Shown here one piece after another: positions 21,331 to 35,166 of a DNA stretch of 64,000 bases. The stretch comes from Spisula solida. Its lineage: Eukaryota; Mollusca; Bivalvia; Venerida; Mactridae. Each line of letters opens with the position of its first letter. The stretch's first letter is position 1. Made by a program: the position numbers and the translations under genes. The stretch lies in assembly GCA_947247005.1 (NCBI GenBank), contig OX365945.1, forward strand, positions 11,538,501 through 11,602,500. The letters are read 5' to 3'. The notes beneath the pieces are model-generated. The model saw only the letters and a program-made list of their open reading frames with translations, searched no databases and had not been told where the DNA came from.

Positions 21331-23959
21331 TTGTGATTAACCGGGTGGTATCGGAAGAAATCTGGAACATCATCGATGTGAAATTCCTCAGTGGAACCAC
21401 TTTTCAAAGTGAATAAGGAACAATCACATTCTCGACTGTATGCCATGCATTTGAGCATTTTGGTTCAGATGTCTGTTTGAATGCTTGTTCTATGGTGTAT
21501 CGGGTCATGCTCCACTTTTGTCAAAGGTACATTGGCGTAATAATGTCAATGTCCAAATTATGTTGCATTTGAAATAGAGTTTGATCTAATGTCATCAAAG
21601 GACTTCCACATACTTTTTACTGACATTGATATACAAACAAGAGCAACGGAAGTAACGAAGATCACAATCGGAACATCCCTAAAAAAGTCAATGGAAGAGT
21701 CAACAGGTAAGTAGTTAACACACAAGATACACAAAGTGATACATGCACAAAACAGATCAACGTCTCACACATGGAATGTATACAAAATCATTGCCAAGCG
21801 GACCACAGTACTAGTGTACGAGCGAAACGAGATACCATTCCATATCGCCTAGCCTGACGGTAAAACGTCCGCTTTGAGTGGAGGTCTGCTCCGTAGAGTC
21901 AAAATGAGAATGGTGTCAGCGTTTTCGTTCAGCATGCAAAGGTAAATCAATCTTCTCTTTAATCATAATCTGGAGGCGATAAATGTCATTACTAATGAAG
22001 TACCAAGGGTGATAAATATAAATTACAAGAATGTGTTTCACAATCAAGCATAAATATGTATCATATGCTGCAGGAACTATCAATGTGACAAAATACAGTT
22101 TTGATAATAACGTTGCATTCCCCGTCCAAAATTAATTCATTTTCAAGTCAAGTCAAAAACCATTTATTCACTCATTTCAGTTTCTTTCGTTACTGTTACA
22201 TGACCATGATGGCGATTGTATGCTGGTCTGAATTTTATTTAAAAATATTCAGTTTTATTTTCGGAAAGCACGATTTGTGTTTAACACCAGACGGAATAAA
22301 AGAAGATACAAAACTAGAGATAAAATGAGACAAAGACAAACTGTACGCTTTCACCTGACATGCACACACATATGATAATCTTTCGAGCAATATTAGCATA
22401 ACAATATTAATGTTACGTTTGTTTAAAGGGAATTAATAAAATGCCAGATTGGTGACTTCATATCTTTAATATTATGTCAAACATTTAGAAATAAATAACT
22501 GTCGTGTAGATATGCTAATTCTTCAGTATGATAAGACGTTAATGCAAGTAGATAACCTAAAGTGGATGATATTTATGTTTCTTAAAATGCAGCATTGCAA
22601 TCGTTCACTATTTCGTTTATAAATCGCATAGATATATGCCACACACGGATGGGTAGAGTTAGGAAAGCCAGAAGGGTGATGTAAGATTTAATCCATCTTA
22701 CAAAATCGAAGATTACTTGTCCACCAAAACAAAATGAGCAGTGTGGCTTTGCTTCTTTGTCACGTGAGTAAATTTGTCCCGTATCCCGTCGATTTTGTGA
22801 ACCAATATTCTCGTGACCCGAAAAAACGTGCTATTTCATTTTCTCATAATGGTATGCGAGTTTGTTAATCGCGATGAAGCGGCTACAAGATACAACAGTT
22901 TAAGACATCACTTGCTTGAAGTAATTCGGTTACAACATTTTGATAACCACAAACTGTAAGCGTTATAACACGAATACAATTGTACGTTTTATACTTAATA
23001 AATTTCACATTTTGACAGTTTTTGTTGATTTCGTATACTTATAATTAACAATATGTGGTTAATGAGTATAAAAACAGAAGATCTCTTGTTTAAAGTTATC
23101 CTGAAACGTCCATAATTAAACATAATTCGTGTCAACTACATAACGGTTTATCCGAAAAAATGTGGCGTTAAATGACCACGTGGTCACGTGCCGTATTCAG
23201 ATGGATAAATAATTTGAGGAAAATGCAAATAAATGTTTCCTAACATTTAATTGTTGACTTTCATTGAAATAATAAAGGGATTATTGTTAAAACATGTGAC
23301 AGTAAGATGTGGACAGAACATTAATTCTCATATAAATATTCATTAGGTGACTGTTAGATGAAATATTTATAAATTTAAAAAACAAACTTTTATCGTCTTT
23401 TTACCGGCGTTTCCTAAAAGTCTAAATCCTAATTCTGTAACTCAGTGCTACTTTAAGACATAAATATAGAGAAAATGAACCTAATATAACACATTTTATA
23501 CATCATAACTCCGAGATACTGAAATTTAATGATAAAAAATTATCATTCGGGTTTTTAAGGTTTTTACTAAAGGAATAGAATAGTCTTAAATACACAAATG
23601 AGAGATGTGATGCCTTAATTTTGTTCCACCTTGTCTTGAAAATTAGTGCACTTACGATGTATCGTATCATAGTTACGATGGAAGAAGTGCATCAACTGCA
23701 ATACTGCACTGGAAAATAGTGCTATAATTGTAATAATGCACACAGCTAGATATGCTTGTTTACTATTTCCTCAGCTGAACTATATTTACACATTGCATAC
23801 AGAACAAAAACTCAGATATCGATGTAATCTTGGACTTCACCATAAACTTATTTAGATAACCTCGCGTATCAGTACCCGGTACTGTGTCTTTTACTCAACA
23901 CGTTGCGTGTGCGACAAAGAGGTTCTCTCCTAAACCTAAAGCCTAGGTCCTAATAAGCA
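21331..23959. other. Intergenic, no gene seen
   Basis: About 2.6 kb of AT-rich sequence without a supported coding region. One short stretch near 21836-21880 resembles a tRNA A-box but lacks a B-box. Nothing else is recognised. Confidence 0.35.
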
Positions 23960-24630
23960 TTGTTTTCCTAGGCGATGTACTCCCGATGGAAATCAATGAG
24001 CTTCGGACGGCATCAGGAACAGGGTACTCGTGGTCAAGGGGAAGTTTCGGGGAAGTGATGGATCGTGAGGCGATCGTGAGGACTGTCGATGTTTTACCGA
24101 CTTTATGCGTCGGTCTAACTGCCTCGGGAATGTACTGCTGATTGAAATCAGGAGGTTCACCAGTGTCTAAGGGATGTTTCCCGTTGTCTCGTGGAAGCTT
24201 CGTGAAGTCTTAAGACAGTTGGTGACATCGCGAGTTCGATTTACTCGCGATTTCATGTCGGGAATATCCCTTGGAAGCATTCCCTAAGCTCGTGAATATC
24301 ATCCTCGGGGAATGATCGGATATGCGATAAAAATGTATTCCGCGAGGAATCAAAGAGGCTTCTCCGACACATCGGCGACGTTTCGCCTAAGTGTCAGGAA
24401 TCTTTGAATGTTTGGCGAACATTCCGCAGTATTTCGTTGACACATTCGCGTGGTCTTGGGTTTAATCGGCGAATATTCGATAATATTAATCGGGGATGAT
24501 TGGCGTCATTGGAAGAACTCCCGATGTGCTCCGACGTAATACGTCGGTTCGACTGCATCGGGGATGTACTCCCGATGACAATTATAAGCTTCGGGGACAG
24601 GTTCCACAAAAATATCGGGAGCCACTGACG
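23960..24630. repeat. Degenerate GC-richer repeat cluster
   Basis: Units around 23965-24070, 24115-24225 and 24535-24605 share GGGGATGTACTCCCGATG-like, GAGCTTCGG and TCGTGG...GGAAG words with the unit at 21215. The region is distinctly richer in G and C than its surroundings. The ORF on the minus strand does not resemble a protein family. Confidence 0.6.
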
Positions 24631-26121
24631 GGCTCCCTAACCCAAAGACCAATGAAACGGTCAGGGTAGGAAAGTGCAAAACTAGGTTTTAAGAAAGGAA
24701 ACAGACAATACACACCAAACATGGCGCATGTTTGAAATAATTACAACAATGTCAGTGACCGATCTTTTACTGACGTTTATGACTAAACTTACTTAATGAT
24801 AGCTTGATAAAATATTCTCAAAAATCAGTATTCACTGGGAACTTATGAAAAATCGGTTATCAGGCGATATTGTCAAGGCGAATAATTTATTCATAAGTGA
24901 CATTGTACTAATCTTTTTAACGACACAAATGTAATAAAATAGTATTCAAGTTTACTATACCGCTTAATAGCAAAGTGTGTGTTAATTATTTTTAATAATT
25001 TTATAAAAAATAATTTATCTTATTTCCATGACACGCGGTACATAAATATAATTGTTAATAGTGAAGTGATCACGGCGAATGAATATAATTTACATTAAAT
25101 TAATTATGAGTAGGAGCATTTGCATTAAGGTTTTTATTGTTGGATTTGAAATTAATCATGACGAATATAAGTGTTTTATAACATATGTTAATTATATTTC
25201 TACATTGCTTTGAGATATAAGACAGATACATTAATATAAACTATATACAATATACTATTTAATCATATGTATATCGTATTAATGTTTGACTTTATATCTC
25301 TTTTGGTTCTGTAGACTGTGCTTCCACTTTTAAAGTAATAACATCATATGAAAATTAAATATGAAATATTTAGAAAATAGTAATTATAATTGGGTGTTTA
25401 ATTATTTCATTAATGTATTTCAATATGATTAATGGTACTTCTTTGATTTTAAGAATATTTGAAATGATTTATATAGATACTGACTGATATAAGAAGCGCA
25501 ACGTCATGCACCTATTCATTCTGATCACCTCGACCATAAATTTATGCATTCCAAAAGAATAATTAGAAAAAAAAACTTTACCAGAGACAATCGGAAATGA
25601 GCGAGCTTTCACGATAAGTAATTTCCAATTGTCTCCGGTGACTCCTCTTCTGTATTTATCAAGAAACCTCATTTTCATTTTAGTCGCATAACTGATAACT
25701 CAAACTGGTAATTTTAAAATACAAATTATGGTTGGCGCAATGACCAAGTTAATAGAACACTCTCGACTACCTATCCGGGGTACCTTGATAGAATCCCGAC
25801 CAGGGCATTTGGAATTTCAGAAGAGGGTTACATTGTTTCCGACCCGACTAGAGATGAACTGCCAACTTATAGAGCCAATTGGTATATTTGAAAAGTTCTT
25901 TATATCAAGTGTACTAGGATTCCGTGTATCACACAACTGTGTATTTCCTCGAAATCGGTCATCGGCCAATATAGCAGGAAAACAGCGAATGGCCATGCTC
26001 ATACGACTGCCTCAGTCGATTGCAAACAAACAGAACAAATTATAAACACATCGCTCCACAATTTCATTTTATCAAAACATATCAATGCAATGAAACAAGC
26101 CGACACTAACAAGACGAAAAG
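24631..26121. other. Intergenic with one short hairpin
   Basis: No gene supported. At 25581-25638 an imperfect inverted repeat (CCAGAGACAATCGGAAAT against ATTTCCAATTGTCTCCGG) forms a 58-nt stem-loop; it may be a tiny MITE. The ORFs at 25728-26045 overlap on both strands and show nothing recognisable. Confidence 0.45.
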
Positions 26122-26127
26122 GTGCTG

Positions 26128-28121
26128 TATGGAACGCCATAGCTGTCTTTTGTTGACGCTTGTCATGTTGACTTGTCGGTAGGACATGTGAACCTCTTAG
26201 TACAATGTGTTAATATGTCAAACCACATTGTTGACTTGTCAAACTATCATCTGAATATGTCAACTTGCCCTGTTATATTGTTAAAACAACGTCTTAAATT
26301 GTTCAAAGAATACAATAATATCTCAAGCCATCGTGTTATACTGTTAAACCACATCGATAAATTGTCAAACCACCATTTGCATATGTCTACGTTACATGTT
26401 AAATTGTTGAAAAACGCTTGATAATGTTAGAAGAACGTGTTAAACTCTCAAAGCTTCGTATTATCATGTTAGACTTTAACTACAATGATGAATTGTTAAA
26501 CTATCATTTGAATATGTTTATATGCGTTGTTGAATTGTTAAAACAACGTCTTACAATGTCGAGTGAGCATGCGAACCTCTCAACACATCGTGTTATACTG
26601 TTAAATGGCAGTGGTACATGGTTTAAATATCATTTGAACATGTCTATACGACATGTTAAATCGTTACAACAACGTCTTAAATTATCGGTAGGGCATGTGA
26701 ACTTCTCAGTGCAACATTATTGTATGTCAAGTCACACTGTTAAACTGTCCAAATATCACTTGAAGATGTCTATATGCCATGTTAAATTGTTAAAATAGCT
26801 TCTTATTATGTCCAATAACCATGTGAACTTCTTAATAGAACGTGTTATATTGTTAGACAACAGTGGTAAATTGTTAAACTATCATTTGAAGATGTCTATA
26901 CGACATGTTATAGTGTTAAAACGATATTTTAACTTGTCGACGAGGCATGTTAACTTCTTAATAGACAGTGTTATATTATTAGACAACAGTGGTAAATTGT
27001 TAAAATATCATTTGAAGATGTCTATAAGCCATGTTAAATTGTTAAAATAGCTTCTTATTATGTCCAATAACCATGTGAACTTTTTAATAGAACGTGTTAT
27101 ATTGTTAGACAACAGTGGTAAATTGTTAAAATATCATTTGAAGATGTCTATATGACATGTTAAATTGTTAAAATAGCTTCTTATCATGTCCATTCAGCAT
27201 GTGAACTTCTTAATAGAACGTGTAATATTGTTAAACAACAGTGGTAAATTGTTAAACTATCATTTGAAGATGTCTATACGACATGTTATAGTGTTAAAAC
27301 GATATTTTAACTTGTCGACGAGGCATGTTAACTTCTTAATAGACAGTGTTGTTGTTGTTCAAATTTGTATGACGTCATCAATAACGTAAGTTCCTCCCGC
27401 GTGCATATTGAACAATTTCCGCCATCTTTGTTCAATATGCACGCAAGAGGAACTTACGTTATTGATGACGTCATACAAATTTGAACAACAACAACACTGT
27501 CTATTAAGAAGTTCACATGCCTCGTTGACATGTTAACATATCGTTTTAACACTATAGCATCGCATGTAGACATTTTCAAATGATATTTTAACAATTTACC
27601 ACTGTTGATAATCAATATAACACGTTCTATAAAGAAGTTCACATGGTTATTGGACATGATAAGAATTTTTTTTAACAATTTAACATGTCATGTAGACATC
27701 TTCAAATGATATTTTAACAATTTACCACTTTCGTTTAACAATATAACACGTTCTGTTGAGAAGTTCACATGGTTATTGGACATGATAAGAAGCTATTTTG
27801 ACAATTTAACATGGCATATAGACATCTTCAAATGATTTTTAACAATTAATCACTGTCGTTTAAGAGTATTACACGTTCTGTTGAGAAGTTCACATGCCCA
27901 ATGAACATGATAAGAAGCTATTTTAACAATTTAACATGGCATATAGACATGTTCACAAGATACTTGGACAGTTTAACAGTGTGACTTGAGAAATTCACAT
28001 GCCCTATCGACAATTTAAGACGTTATTGTAACAATTTAACATGTCGTATAGACATGTTCAAATGATATTATAACAATTTAACATGACAAGCATCAACCAA
28101 AGACAGCTATGGCGTTCCATA
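26128..28121. mobile_element. Large foldback element (1994 bp) with repeat-built arms
   Basis: Outer ends TATGGAACGCCATAGCTGTC and its inverse are followed on each side by GTGCTG (26122-26127 and 28122-28127), a plausible 6-bp target duplication. The left arm (26128-27414) and right arm (27429-28121) meet at a 14-nt loop (27415-27428). The inner 110 bp of each arm match almost perfectly and include TGACGTCA. The arms are made of about 126-bp tandem units containing GTTAAATTGTTAAAA, ATGTCTATACGACATG and CATGTGAACTTCTTAATAG. The left arm is longer because it has more units. No transposase. Classified as foldback by structure only. Confidence 0.88.
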
Positions 28122-28416
28122 GTGCTGCGTGCCTTAAACCTTCGAGTATTATATTTCTGTCAGGCAGTCTGTGTCCTATCAGAATATTAAACGAGTCATT
28201 TATTTTAAACTTGATACGAACGGATAGAAATAATATAATCAGGAATAAAATGTAAATGTTTCTATGGGTAATAACATTTATTGCGACCTAAATTCATCAT
28301 TTAATTTGATACCACGCGAGAAATGTACCAGTAAAGTACATCCACATAAAAACCACGCTTCCGCAATGAAATATCAATTTTGAGATTTTAAAGAAATTTG
28401 GCTGTGGAGATCTGTG

Positions 28417-28558
28417 GTGGTATTCAATATTGATCTTACTTGATTTAAGGATAAGGACAATCAATCAAATCACACCATATTAAACTATTGGTTAGTAACA
28501 GGCGATATGATTGGCTATCCTTATTCTCCAATTAAATAAGATCAATATTGCAAACCAC
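28417..28558. mobile_element. GTGGTATTC MITE, copy 1 (in duplication A)
   Basis: A 142-bp element whose ends are inverted repeats (GTGGTATTCAATATTGATC ... GATCAATATTG(C)A(A)ACCAC) with further internal pairing (ATAAGGA ... TCCTTAT; CCAATCA-type words). The other copies are at 32379 and 46235. Confidence 0.8.
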
Positions 28559-31500
28559 TCAAGGCCCCATGATTATGAAACATTTTCCAAGCTCTACTCA
28601 ATTCCACGCTCAAACTTTAAATGATTCTAATTGCAAAACGTCCCATGTTTTACGGAAACATTTATATTAAATGGGTAGCCAGAAAGAAAGCAATACTAGC
28701 AATATCTTCTAGTAAAGTTTCCCTGTAAGGGAAAAATCAAGTTTCAATCTCAAATTGACCTGATCATACAAAAACTTTAAATTTGTAATCACGGGGCAAG
28801 GTACTCTCATTATGAATAACACTCTCAACAAGTTCATACTACTGATTCTGAATAAACATTTGACACTTAACTGTTTATCTGTCAACACTAAACTGGTTTA
28901 TTTCTTGAAAAACGTTGAGCGTACAAAAACCCAGGATCAAAGAGTGCATGTAGGAGATGTGTGTTAGCTTGTGAGAGATAAAATGCTAATACAACCTTAA
29001 TTCGTTCTTATCTATTTTAGGTAGAACATGAAACTACAACTATATTAGTCACCCCGACCACCTCATTCCTGATGGTAACAATCGCCATGAGTGTGTGAGA
29101 GAAGAGAAGCCGGTATCACACGTTTATGCTGATCCCCCAAGTAACGTACAAACTGGTTGACTGAGTCCATCTCGTACGTAGGTTTGCCTGATATCGTAAC
29201 AGTTCGTTTGTGGTTTGTATCGAAACAACTGTAGAAAACATCTGACCAATGACAATCCTCATTAAACTAAATCCGGTTGTGTTTGGTAACAAACACACTG
29301 GTGTTAAACGTTAAACCCGGATGTAGAGGGTATCAAGTATTGCAAGGAACCAAACCTAGAACAATAGAAGCAGGATACTTACTGGGTGACGCCCATACAT
29401 GCTCATACAATATCGCATTGGCATTGGTGCACAGAAACACAGGTGCCATCTATCATCTAGAAAACATGCAACAGCGCATTCATCATCTGCTATCATGTTT
29501 CAGGAAACTTTACCTACTACAAACTCCTACATAGTAATATCCATTGCCATAACTTGTAGTAGAAATGCTTAACGTTTAACACTGTGAGGAGTTTGTATTC
29601 ACTAAACGATACACTTGAATTTATTATATGAATTATTTAGTAATATTGAATGTGTGTATTTAATTTATGTAAGGTAGCTAAATGTACTTGACGATTGACC
29701 TGAACATAATGGTATGTTTGAGACAGAGCAATTGAAGAACATGTTGTAACAATATCACACTGACCTTCCAAATATAGTGGTCGGGGTCGTTCGGTGAACA
29801 GTAATTACTGAAACATCAGATCTAGCTATCAGAGATAGCGAAATGTTTTGACGAGTTGACAGAAATTCTAGACATTGTATAATGGAGATTCTAATACGAC
29901 GGAATGTTCTCTCTTCTAGACGTTGACAGATAACATGATACAACGTCGGAAACTTAAATTGGGCGTACGTGTGAAGTTACACCTATTGTCAAAGTTAAAG
30001 TTAATGAAGTTTCATCACCTTCGACATTCTTCAAATTGAAAAGAAGACCTCATTCGAGTACAAATGTCTCGGTAACACAATCTGTGTAATTATATCCGTC
30101 TAGAGCAAAGAACGAAACTTGTAATTGGACAAGGATTGTGTCCAAATTGTGAAACAGGATTACTTTTTATCATATTTAACCAATATATCATCCGAAATAT
30201 AAGAAACATTTAAGCATCAAATTTAGTATGTTCAGCATAATCTAAGACCTATTAAGGCAGCTAAAGAAGCATCTTAATTGGGTTTTAATAATGTCATATA
30301 GATATAATATTACGAAATGATAGATTAATCTTGAGCATCCCTAAACCATGGTTTGAATGATAAAGACAAGGGTTTAGTTACTGCAAGTATCAGTATAATT
30401 TTACGCTCCTTTCAATGGTCATAAGATACCCAGATGACTATCAGCCAGTTTTTGTATTAAAATATTTAAACATAATAATGTTTCACATATTCTGGTGTAC
30501 ACCTGTCTGATGTAATAAACATCTAGGCTGTATGCCAGAAGAATTATACAAATTTCAATTTGTTAGGCAACCTAATTAACAGGCCATTCACGTACATAAC
30601 CAAGCTACTTTAGGTATCAAGCGAGTTTACTAATTGCCGCATGGTTAAATAGTCTACAGTGTTGGTGAACACCTGTTCTTTGCCACATTTATTATTCCCG
30701 TTTTCCGCGAAGTTTTCTTGGTTAATGTTATATTTCTCCATTCAGTTCAACGAATTGCTTCTAGCCAATATTAGTTTGTTGCATTGACTTTTCAACAAAG
30801 TGCTATTGGACCATTTCACATTTCTGTATTCAGTTTTTAACAAAGTGCTATTGCAACATGCCACATATTTCTGCATATAGTTTTTTAATATTTTCCGTAT
30901 CCAGTTTTCAACCAAGTGCTCTTGGACAATGCTACGCCTTTAGAGAGCAACCAAGTGCTCCTCTCACAAACAAGTTTTAAGAACTTGTTAGCTCTAGTGT
31001 GTCCATAAAGAATTAGTCTTTAATAGGTCAACCCTCGTATCACTTGCTCATCTATTTATTTTGGGATTCTGGTATATGTACCTTTTAAGATAACCAAATC
31101 CCATAATCCCTAGATCAGTTAAATCATAGCAGAGATTAGTATCCCGCAGCCTCCTAAAGAAATGTTTGAAAACGGAGGAGTAAGATTAATAATACTTAAT
31201 ATATTTTGTCAAGCCGCTAATTTTAAAAACGTACCCGGCTGAGTGTTACAGAAAAATGATGACCCGAGTGTCTCCACGACGCCCCCTTGATATCTCATAG
31301 AGCGAATACTGTCGAAACATTTTAAATTGAATATGAATGGTGTTAGTCAATAAAGGTCGTCGGAATTCGTTGCCTTTTGTTAAACAAATAAACAAATGTA
31401 CAAAATGTACATTAACATTACGCCCTACATAGGTATTATAACTGCATGAATCGAATTATGTCACCGTCGTAAAGTTTGTTGCCATTTTCAATATAGTGAT

Positions 31501-32085
31501 ACCATATTTATTTCCTGTAGTGTCTTCCTTCAAACAAATGAATATAAGGAGGATATTGGTGTATACCACAAATCCATGACTGCCTATTATGCATTTATTA
31601 TTTTGACATAACTCATAAAAGACTAACTTAGATATTTGTTTGGAACAATTACCAAACTATTAAATGGTGATTAGTTTAGTTCAGATGTCACTGAAATTAT
31701 TTGTGCAAGTACACATAAATCGCAATTTATCGAGTACAATTGAATACGGACACCAAGCTAGGTATGCAGCATACAAATTAAACACCGCATCAACACAAGG
31801 ACACTGAGGTATGATACCAATACATTATCGTATTAATATTGATGGAACAGAAACGGCGTACTACATCTATCGTCTGAACCAAGTCAGAACAGACACGCCG
31901 TGTTAATTAAGACATGGAACATTTGGACTTTGGACGGCCGTGAACCAAAACACGAACGTACGCGAAATGCTGCTATCCATATGCAGAAATGGTATACTAT
32001 TTTTAACGCTATAAACTGCTATACATAGTTGCAATGATTACCATGTTACAGAGAATGCCTCTCTTTATAAAGATAACAGAAACTC

Positions 32086-32240
32086 GGAGGAGGAAGTCAG
32101 CACTCAACCTAATGAGCCAAGCACAGTAACATAAAAACATCACACGGCCACAATTACATTGCCCAATTCGCAACGTAAAACTGCCGGGGATAATGAACTG
32201 AACCGCTGAAAGCCGGAGCTTCAGATGTCAAAACATCGAT
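32086..32240 (-). repeat. Dispersed repeat family, copy 3
   Basis: Contains GGAAGTCAGCACTCAACC, GCCAAGCACAGTAACATAAAA, CACACGGCCACAATTACATT and GAAAGCCGGAGCTTCAGATG. It is truncated at CATCGAT, exactly where duplication copy A meets copy B. Confidence 0.75.
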
Positions 32241-32378
32241 AATTGCGACCTAAATTCATCTTTTAATTTGATACTACGTGAGATATCTACCAGTAAAGTT
32301 CATCCGCATGAACACCACGCTTGCGCAATGAAATATCAATTTTGAGATTTTAAAGAAATTTGGTTTTGGAGATCTGGA

Positions 32379-32520
32379 GTGGTATTCAATATTGATATTA
32401 CTTGACTTAAAGATAAGGACAACCAATCAGATCACACCATATTAAACTATTGGTCAGTAACAGGCGATATGATTGGCAATCCTTATTCTCCAATTAAATA
32501 AGATCAATATTGAATACCAC
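32379..32520. mobile_element. GTGGTATTC MITE, copy 2 (in duplication B)
   Basis: Same 142-bp element as at 28417, with better-preserved inverted ends (GTGGTATTCAATATTGAT and its inverse). It duplicated with the block rather than transposing separately. Confidence 0.8.
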
Positions 32521-33393
32521 CAAGGCCCCATGATTATAAAACATTTTCCAAACTCTACTGAATTCCATGCTCAAACTTTAAATGGTTCTGATTGCAAAAC
32601 GTCCCATGTTTTACGAAAACTTTATATTAAATGGGTATCCAGAAAGTAAGCAACACTAGCAATATTTTCTAATAAAGTTTCCCTGTAAGGGAAGAAAATC
32701 AAGTTTCATTCTCAAATTGTCTGATCACACAAAAAGCTTTACATTTGTAATCACGGGGCCAGGTACTCAAATTAAGAATAACACTTTCAACAAGTTCATA
32801 CTATTGATTCTAAATAAACATTCGACACTAACCTGTTTATCTATTAACACTAAACTGGTGTATTTCTTGAAAACGTTCGGATATTCATTGAGTGTGTTAG
32901 CGTACAACGACTATGGATCACAGAGTGCATGTAGGAGATAGGTGTTAGCTTGTGAAAGATAATATGCTTAAACAACCTTACTTTGTCCTAATCTGTTTTA
33001 GGTGGAATGTAAACCAAGTTCTACAACTTATATTATTAATTCCCGACCAACCATCTCATTCCTGATTGTATCCACCACCATGAGGGTGTGAGAGAAGAGA
33101 AGCCGGTATCACACGTTTATGCTGATCCCCCAAGTAGCGTACAAATAGGTTCCATTTCTATTGCTTGTTTTGGTACATGTATTAGATGTCGCCAGGGAGT
33201 AAACATTATGACACTAAGTTAGTGCACAACGATAATGCACATGAACATCTCTAAACTCAAGTTTGTCGACGAAAGAAATTGCAAAGCGTCTCTATGTCTA
33301 AAAGTTGCAATTCCATGATATTAACATTTTTGCTAGTATGTTTGTTGTTCTTCAGAAAACACACCAAAGAACTTTTGTTGACTTGACTTACCA

Positions 33394-33455
33394 CTAGTCT
33401 GGTTTCCGTCCCAACGTTTATGTAATGTAACATCTGGGGACGGGAACCAGACTAG
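33394..33455. mobile_element. 62-bp hairpin insertion
   Basis: CTAGTCTGGTTTCCGTCCC is mirrored by GGGACGGGAACCAGACTAG. It is absent at the equivalent position of copy A (about 29512), so it looks like a very short MITE inserted after the duplication, or lost from copy A. Confidence 0.65.
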
Positions 33456-34881
33456 ACCTACCACAAACTCCTTCACAGTGATATCCCATGCCACAACCTG
33501 TAGTAGCAATGCTTAACGTTTAACACTTTGAGGAGTTAGTATTCACCCAACGAAACACTAGAATGTATTATAGGAAACATTTAGTAATATTTAATGTATG
33601 TACTTAATTTATATAAGGTAGCCAAATGTACTCTACGATTGACATGAACATAGAGGTATGTTTAGGACAGATAGTAGGTTAAGGACATGCTGTTACAATA
33701 TCACACTGACCTTCCAAATATATTGGTCGGGGTCGCTCGGTGAACAGTAATTACTGAAACATCAGATCTAGCTATCCGAGATCGTGAAATGTTTTGACGA
33801 GTTGACAGAAATTCTAGACATTGTATGATGGAGATTCTAATACGACGGAATGTTCTCTTTTTATACGTTGGCAGATAACATGATACAACGTTGGAAACTT
33901 AAATGGGGCGAACGTGTGAAGTTACACCTATTGTCAAAGTTAAAGTTAATGAAGTTTCATCACCTTCGACATTCTTCAAATTGAAAAGAAGACCTCATTC
34001 GAGTACAATTCTCTCAGTAACACAATCTGTGTAATTATATCCGTCTAAAGCAAAGAACGAAACTTGTAATTGGACAAGGATTGTGTCCAAATTGTGAAAC
34101 AGGATTACTTTTCATCATATTTAACCAATATATCATCCGAAATATAAGAAACATTTAAGCATCAAATTTAGTATGTTCAGCATAATCTAAGACCTATTAA
34201 GGCAGCTAAAGAAGCATCTTAATTGGGTTTTAATAATGTCATATAGATATAATATTACGAAATGATAGATTAATCTTGAGCATCCCTAAACCATGGTTTG
34301 AATGATAAAGACAAGGGTTTAGTTACTGCAAGTATTAGTATAATTTTACGTTCCTTTCAATGGTCATAAGACACCCAGATGACTATCAGCCAGTTTTTGT
34401 ATTAAAATATTTAAACATAATAATGTTTCACATATTCTGGTGTACACCTGTCTGATGTAATAAGCATCTAGGCTGTATGCTAGAAACAATTATGCAAATT
34501 TCAATTTGTTAGGCAACCTAATTAACAGGCCATTCACGTACATAACCAAGCTACTTTAGGTATCAAGCGAGTTTACTAATTGCCGCATGGTTAAATAATC
34601 TACAGTGTTGGTGAACACCTGTTCTTTGCCACATTTATTATTCCCGTTTTCCGCGAAGTTCTCTTGGTCAATGTTATATTTCGGCATTCAGTTTCAACGA
34701 ATTGCTTCTAGCCAATGTCAGTTTGTTGCATAGAGTTTTAAACAAAGTGCTATTGGACCATGTTACATTTCTGCATTCAGTTTTCACCAAAATGCTATTG
34801 GACCATGCCACATATGTCAGCATATAGTTTTTAACGAATTGTTCCTAGCCAATGTGACAATATTTTCCGTATCCAGTTTTT

Positions 34882-35166
34882 AACCAAGTGCTCTCGTACA
34901 ATGCTACGCTTTTAGAGAGCAACCAAGTGCTCTCGGACAATGCTACGCCTTTAGAGAGCAACCAAGTGCTCTCGGACAATGCTACGCATTTAGAGAGCAA
35001 CCAAGTGCTCTCGGACAATGCTACGCCTTTAGAGAGCAACCAAGTGCTCTCGGACAATGCTACGCCTTTAGAGAGCAACCAAGTGCTCTCGGACAATGCT
35101 ACGCCTTTAGAGAGCAACCAAGTGCTCTTGGACAATGCTACGCCTTTAGAGAGCAACCAAGTGCTC
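34882..35166. repeat. 39-bp minisatellite expanded in copy B
   Basis: About 7.3 units of AACCAAGTGCTCTCGGACAA followed by TGCTACGCCTTTAGAGAGC, nearly identical. Copy A has 1.3 units. As 39 is a multiple of three, both strands stay open with 13-residue repeats; these are not proposed as genes. Confidence 0.93.

Larger units (their letters stand above)
28281..32241. repeat. ~4-kb tandem segmental duplication, copy A
   Basis: From ATTGCGACCTAAATTCATC to GGAGCTTCAGATGTCAAAAC this block is collinear with 32242-36501 at high identity. Copy A has its own 29150-29505 segment that copy B lacks, and only 1.3 units of the 39-bp minisatellite (30910-30962). Its right edge falls inside a dispersed-repeat copy. 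No intact gene is seen in either block. Confidence 0.9.

Noticed and set aside
25728..26045. 105-codon plus-strand frame
   Set aside because: Overlaps an open antisense frame and has no recognisable motif.
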